Assembly: GCA_031291755.1 (NCBI GenBank)
Contig: JARLIK010000019.1
Location: 124,001 to 188,000, forward strand
DNA length: 64,000 nucleotides
Source: Acidocella sp.
GTDB lineage: Bacteria > Pseudomonadota > Alphaproteobacteria > Acetobacterales > Acetobacteraceae
Direction: 5' to 3'
Shown here: piece by piece, positions 61,892 to 64,000 of the stretch
Layout: every line of letters begins with the position of its first letter
Numbering within the stretch: position 1 is the stretch's first letter
The notes under the pieces: model-generated
Databases searched by the model: none
The model's input: only the letters and a program-made list of their open reading frames with translations
Told to the model about the DNA's origin: nothing
Translations under genes and position numbers: made by a program

Positions 61892-62215
61892 TTAACTTAA
61901 AACCTCAATTCCGTGCTTTTTGACGATATCTAGTAATTTCAGCGCCATGTTGCTTGGCCGTTTGGCGCCGGTTTCCCATTTTTCCACTGTGCTCTCGCTG
62001 GTGTTGAGATAGCGGGCAAAAACCGGCTGGCTGACTTTGTTGGCCTCGCGGATTTGCTTAATCTGCTGCGGGCCGATTTCGGCAGGCACAGTGAGACAGG
62101 AGGCATCAAAATCCCGCATCGTTGCTTTGTCGATAGCGCCAACTTTCAGCAACGCCGTTGCTGACGTGTGGATGGCCTCGAAAGCATCAGTTTTGAATTT
62201 GGTCTTTTTCGCCAT
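61892..62215 (-). CDS. HTH (XRE/NadS-like) antitoxin of a type II toxin-antitoxin module
   Basis: A 107-residue protein with an N-terminal segment FKTDAFEAIHTSATALLKVGAIDKATMRDFDASCL and a C-terminal helix-turn-helix IREANKVSQPVFARYLNTSESTVEKWETGAKRPSNMALKLLDIV. This layout is standard for antitoxins of RelE/HigB-like toxins encoded toxin-first. GGAG is eight bases before ATG 62215. It overlaps the toxin frame by 29 bp. It should neutralise the toxin and repress from the palindrome upstream of the operon. Confidence 0.85.
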   Translation of the reverse strand: MAKKTKFKTDAFEAIHTSATALLKVGAIDKATMRDFDASCLTVPAEIGPQQIKQIREANKVSQPVFARYLNTSESTVEKWETGAKRPSNMALKLLDIVKKHGIEVLS

Positions 62216-62582
62216 GACAAATCTCCACAAAATCTCCGTTCGTTACCAATCCTCCGATTTGCTGGTCGGTCAGCGCCTCGTAGGCTTTTGCCAGTTTCCT
62301 GAACGCTTCAAGTTCATCGGCTTCGATGTTGTCGCGGTCTTTTTTGGCAAACAGATATTGGTAAACCCAAACCTTGCCGCCTTCGGCGAGAATGATGCTG
62401 CGGTGCATATTCTCATTCAGCCGCTTCTTATAAACACCGCCACCGAGGTCTGCTGCCTGCCCGCGCATGACCTCGCTGATGGCCGCGCATAATTCCTCGT
62501 CTTTAATGCGCGCCTTTTTGGCCCCTTTAGAAAACAGGGCCGTTTTGAAGGCCCGCGCGATTTTCTTTCGGGAGGTAGGCAT
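62187..62582 (-). CDS. RelE/HigB-like toxin of a type II toxin-antitoxin module
   Basis: The 131-residue protein has the RelE (PF06296-type) pattern: ARAFKTALFSKGAKKARIKDEELCAAISEVMRGQAADLGGGVYKKRLNENMHRSIILAEGGKVWVYQYLFAKKDRDNI. Basic residues and the central beta-strands fit an mRNA-cleaving toxin. ATG 62582 is preferred over GTG 62597, which lies within the operator. It is the first gene of the module, immediately downstream of truA. Confidence 0.82.
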   Translation of the reverse strand: MPTSRKKIARAFKTALFSKGAKKARIKDEELCAAISEVMRGQAADLGGGVYKKRLNENMHRSIILAEGGKVWVYQYLFAKKDRDNIEADELEAFRKLAKAYEALTDQQIGGLVTNGDFVEICHGEKDQIQN

Positions 62583-62591
62583 TTGGTTATG

Positions 62592-62606
62592 TAGCACCAG
62601 GTGCTA
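62592..62606. promoter_or_regulatory. Palindromic operator of the toxin-antitoxin module
   Basis: TAGCACC-A-GGTGCTA is a perfect 7-bp inverted repeat around one central base, 9 bp before the toxin ATG and inside the 30-bp gap after truA. Position and symmetry fit a binding site for the HTH antitoxin. It also means the toxin's promoter, if separate, lies within the truA 3' end. Confidence 0.65.
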
Positions 62607-62612
62607 TTAAAA

Positions 62613-63371
62613 TCAAGCGCGGCCGAACACATCCCGCTCATACGTCACACTCACAAAATACAGCCCCTCCGCTGGTGCCGTTGGCCCCGCCACGGCGCGG
62701 TCCCGCGCTGCCAGTACCTCGGCCACACGCTGTTCAGGCCAAGTGCCTTCCCCCACCATTTTCAACGACCCCACCATGTTGCGCACCTGGTGGTGCAGAA
62801 AACTCCGGGCGCGGGCCTTCACCACAATCTGCGTGCCGGTGCGCGTCACGGTCAGCTCATCGAGGGTTTTGATCGGGGATTTGGCCTGGCAGGCGGAAGC
62901 TCGGAAGGAGGAGAAATCATGGTGGCCAACCAGCATGTCAGCGGCCCGCTGCATCGCCGCGGCGTCTAACGGCTGGCGCACATGCCAAACCCGGTTGGCC
63001 TCGATGGTGGGCCATACTTCGCGGTTGGAAATAATGTAGCGATAGGTGCGCTCAATGGCGGAGAACCGCGCACTCCAATTCTCAGGTGCCGGCACCGCCC
63101 GCAGCACCACCACCGGGTGCGGCTTCATATGGTAGTTCAGTGCCTCGCGGATGCGCTTTGCAGGCAAGTCCGGCAGTTCCATCTGCACCACCTGGCCTAG
63201 CGCATGCACCCCGGCATCGGTGCGGCCGGAGGCCACCGCCGCTGGCACCACGCCCTCGCACAGCATGGCGCCGGCTTCCTCCATTACCTGTTGAATGGCC
63301 AGCCCATGCTTCTGGCGCTGCCAGCCCATGAAGGGTGTGCCGTCATATTCAACTTCCAGCGCCCACAGCAA
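62613..63371 (-). CDS. truA: tRNA pseudouridine(38-40) synthase TruA
   Basis: TruA (252 residues) makes pseudouridine at positions 38-40 of many tRNAs. The protein opens ALEVEYDGTPFMGWQRQ, has the catalytic Asp in ASGRTDAGVHALGQ, RTYRYIISNR, and FLHHQVRNMVGSLKMVGEG. The start is most likely TTG 63371, one base after the fmt stop; the frame is open to 63491 but that extension lies inside fmt. No ATG or GTG sits nearer. Coupling to fmt explains the weak codon. Confidence 0.92.
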   Translation of the reverse strand: MLWALEVEYDGTPFMGWQRQKHGLAIQQVMEEAGAMLCEGVVPAAVASGRTDAGVHALGQVVQMELPDLPAKRIREALNYHMKPHPVVVLRAVPAPENWSARFSAIERTYRYIISNREVWPTIEANRVWHVRQPLDAAAMQRAADMLVGHHDFSSFRASACQAKSPIKTLDELTVTRTGTQIVVKARARSFLHHQVRNMVGSLKMVGEGTWPEQRVAEVLAARDRAVAGPTAPAEGLYFVSVTYERDVFGRA

Positions 63372-63372
63372 T

Positions 63373-64000
63373 TCAGGAGAACCTGGAGCCCGCAGCCACT
63401 GGAAAGCCGCGCAGGAATTCCACCGTGGACATGGCGGTTTTGCCCGCCCGTTGCAGGCGGGTGGGGCGAAGCGCGCCTTCACCACAGGCAATCGTCAAGC
63501 GGTCATCCAGAATTTCCCCCGGCTCGCCCTCGCCCTCCACCAGTTCGGCGCCGAGAAACTTGATAACGGCGGTGCCCAGCAAAGCCAGGCTGCCGGGCCA
63601 GGGGTGGTACGCCCGGATTTGCCGTTCAAGCAGCGGCGCCGGTTTGGTGAAATCGAGCCTGGCATCCTCGCGCGATAGTTTCGGCGCATAGGTGGAGGCG
63701 GCATCATCCTGCGGCATCGGGGCCGGCGGGTGGGCAAGGGCCTGCAAAATCAGCCGCCCGCCGATTTCGGCCAGCCGGTCGTGCAAATCCGCCGCAGTGT
63801 CGTGTGGGCCAATCGGGGTGGTTTCGCGCAACAGCATCGCCCCGGTATCCAGCCCGGCATCCATTTGCATGATGGTGATACCGGTCTCGGTGTCGCCCGC
63901 CAGAATCGCGGCCTGGATGGGGGCAGCGCCGCGCCAGCGCGGCAGCAGGCTGGCGTGGATGTTCAAGCAACCCAGCCGGGGTGCGCTGAGAATCACCTCC
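63373..64000 (-). CDS. fmt: Methionyl-tRNA formyltransferase, C-terminal part (cut by window edge)
   Basis: Fmt formylates initiator Met-tRNA. The visible 208 residues begin in the catalytic domain with GCLNIHASLLPRWRGAAPIQAAILAGD, TGITIMQMDAGLDTGAML and continue into the C-terminal OB-like domain (AYHPWPGSLALLGTAVIKFLGAELVEG). The N-terminal formyl-donor site lies beyond base 64000. The fmt-truA order is a common pairing (often def-fmt-truA). Confidence 0.95.
   Translation of the reverse strand, partial: EVILSAPRLGCLNIHASLLPRWRGAAPIQAAILAGDTETGITIMQMDAGLDTGAMLLRETTPIGPHDTAADLHDRLAEIGGRLILQALAHPPAPMPQDDAASTYAPKLSREDARLDFTKPAPLLERQIRAYHPWPGSLALLGTAVIKFLGAELVEGEGEPGEILDDRLTIACGEGALRPTRLQRAGKTAMSTVEFLRGFPVAAGSRFS

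Noticed and set aside
1-64000. CRISPR array, prophage, integron or insertion sequence
   Set aside because: No regularly spaced repeats, integrase, intact transposase or phage structural genes were seen; the only mobile trace is the RAYT/REP islet.

Overview
The window reads as one continuous stretch of an alphaproteobacterial chromosome, most likely Rhodospirillales and probably Acetobacteraceae (inferred from protein character; no rRNA is present to confirm it). Lineage clues are the Fo cluster atpI-atpB-atpE-atpF'-atpF without F1 genes, two LexA boxes of the alphaproteobacterial GTTC-N7-GTTC type, AddAB in place of RecBCD, a tsaE-nucleotidyltransferase-addB-addA-trxA block, pyruvate phosphate dikinase, and dciA-dsbA-smc. 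Coding density is high, and many neighbours overlap by 1-8 bp or start on GTG/TTG at the preceding stop codon.

Layout. 0-9 kb: partial pdxH, fabI, accA, a small membrane protein, glyQS, ppdK and a hotdog-fold protein. 8.7-14.8 kb: an EnvZ/OmpR-like two-component pair with a DedA-like protein, then ornithine decarboxylase behind a 358-bp non-coding region that looks like a regulatory leader, a dienelactone-hydrolase-like enzyme and an exported protein. 14.9-17.9 kb: a 1018-residue AT-rich double glycosyltransferase. 17.9-21.8 kb: a YifB/ComM ATPase and a polar amino-acid ABC importer lacking its ATPase. 21.9-29.1 kb: the Fo operon, then smc-dsbA-dciA. 29.1-31.2 kb: mutY and a dipeptidase. 31.1-39.4 kb: thioesterase, trxA, addA, addB, a MurU-like nucleotidyltransferase and tsaE, all on the minus strand. 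39.5-44 kb: ferredoxin-NADP reductase, then divergent ssb and uvrA. 44-50.7 kb: a minus-strand run secB-hisB-hisH-GNAT-hisA-hisF-hisE-HIT-chrA-methyltransferase. 50.8-52.3 kb: argC and a gamma-carbonic-anhydrase-like protein. 52.3-56.7 kb: recA, then pstB-phoU-phoB behind a PHO-box array, and a 1-Cys peroxiredoxin. 56.8-60.3 kb: tRNA-Val(GAC) and dnaE. 60.4-62.6 kb: an accessory islet with a RAYT transposase remnant, an unknown exported protein, a small unknown protein, a REP inverted pair and a RelE/HTH toxin-antitoxin module. 62.6-64 kb: truA and partial fmt.

How it works together. DNA repair and replication genes dominate (mutY, addAB, ssb, uvrA, recA, dnaE, smc), and uvrA and recA each carry a visible SOS operator. 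Phosphate control is represented by pstB-phoU-phoB with its own PHO boxes but no pstSCA or phoR beside it. Most of the histidine pathway from IGP synthase onward is here. Nothing resembling a new defence system, CRISPR array, prophage or large mobile element was seen. The parts least explained by known biology are the ornithine decarboxylase leader, the structured 5' UTR of the ABC binding protein, the RAYT/REP islet with its two orphan genes, and the repeat-bearing glycosyltransferase.
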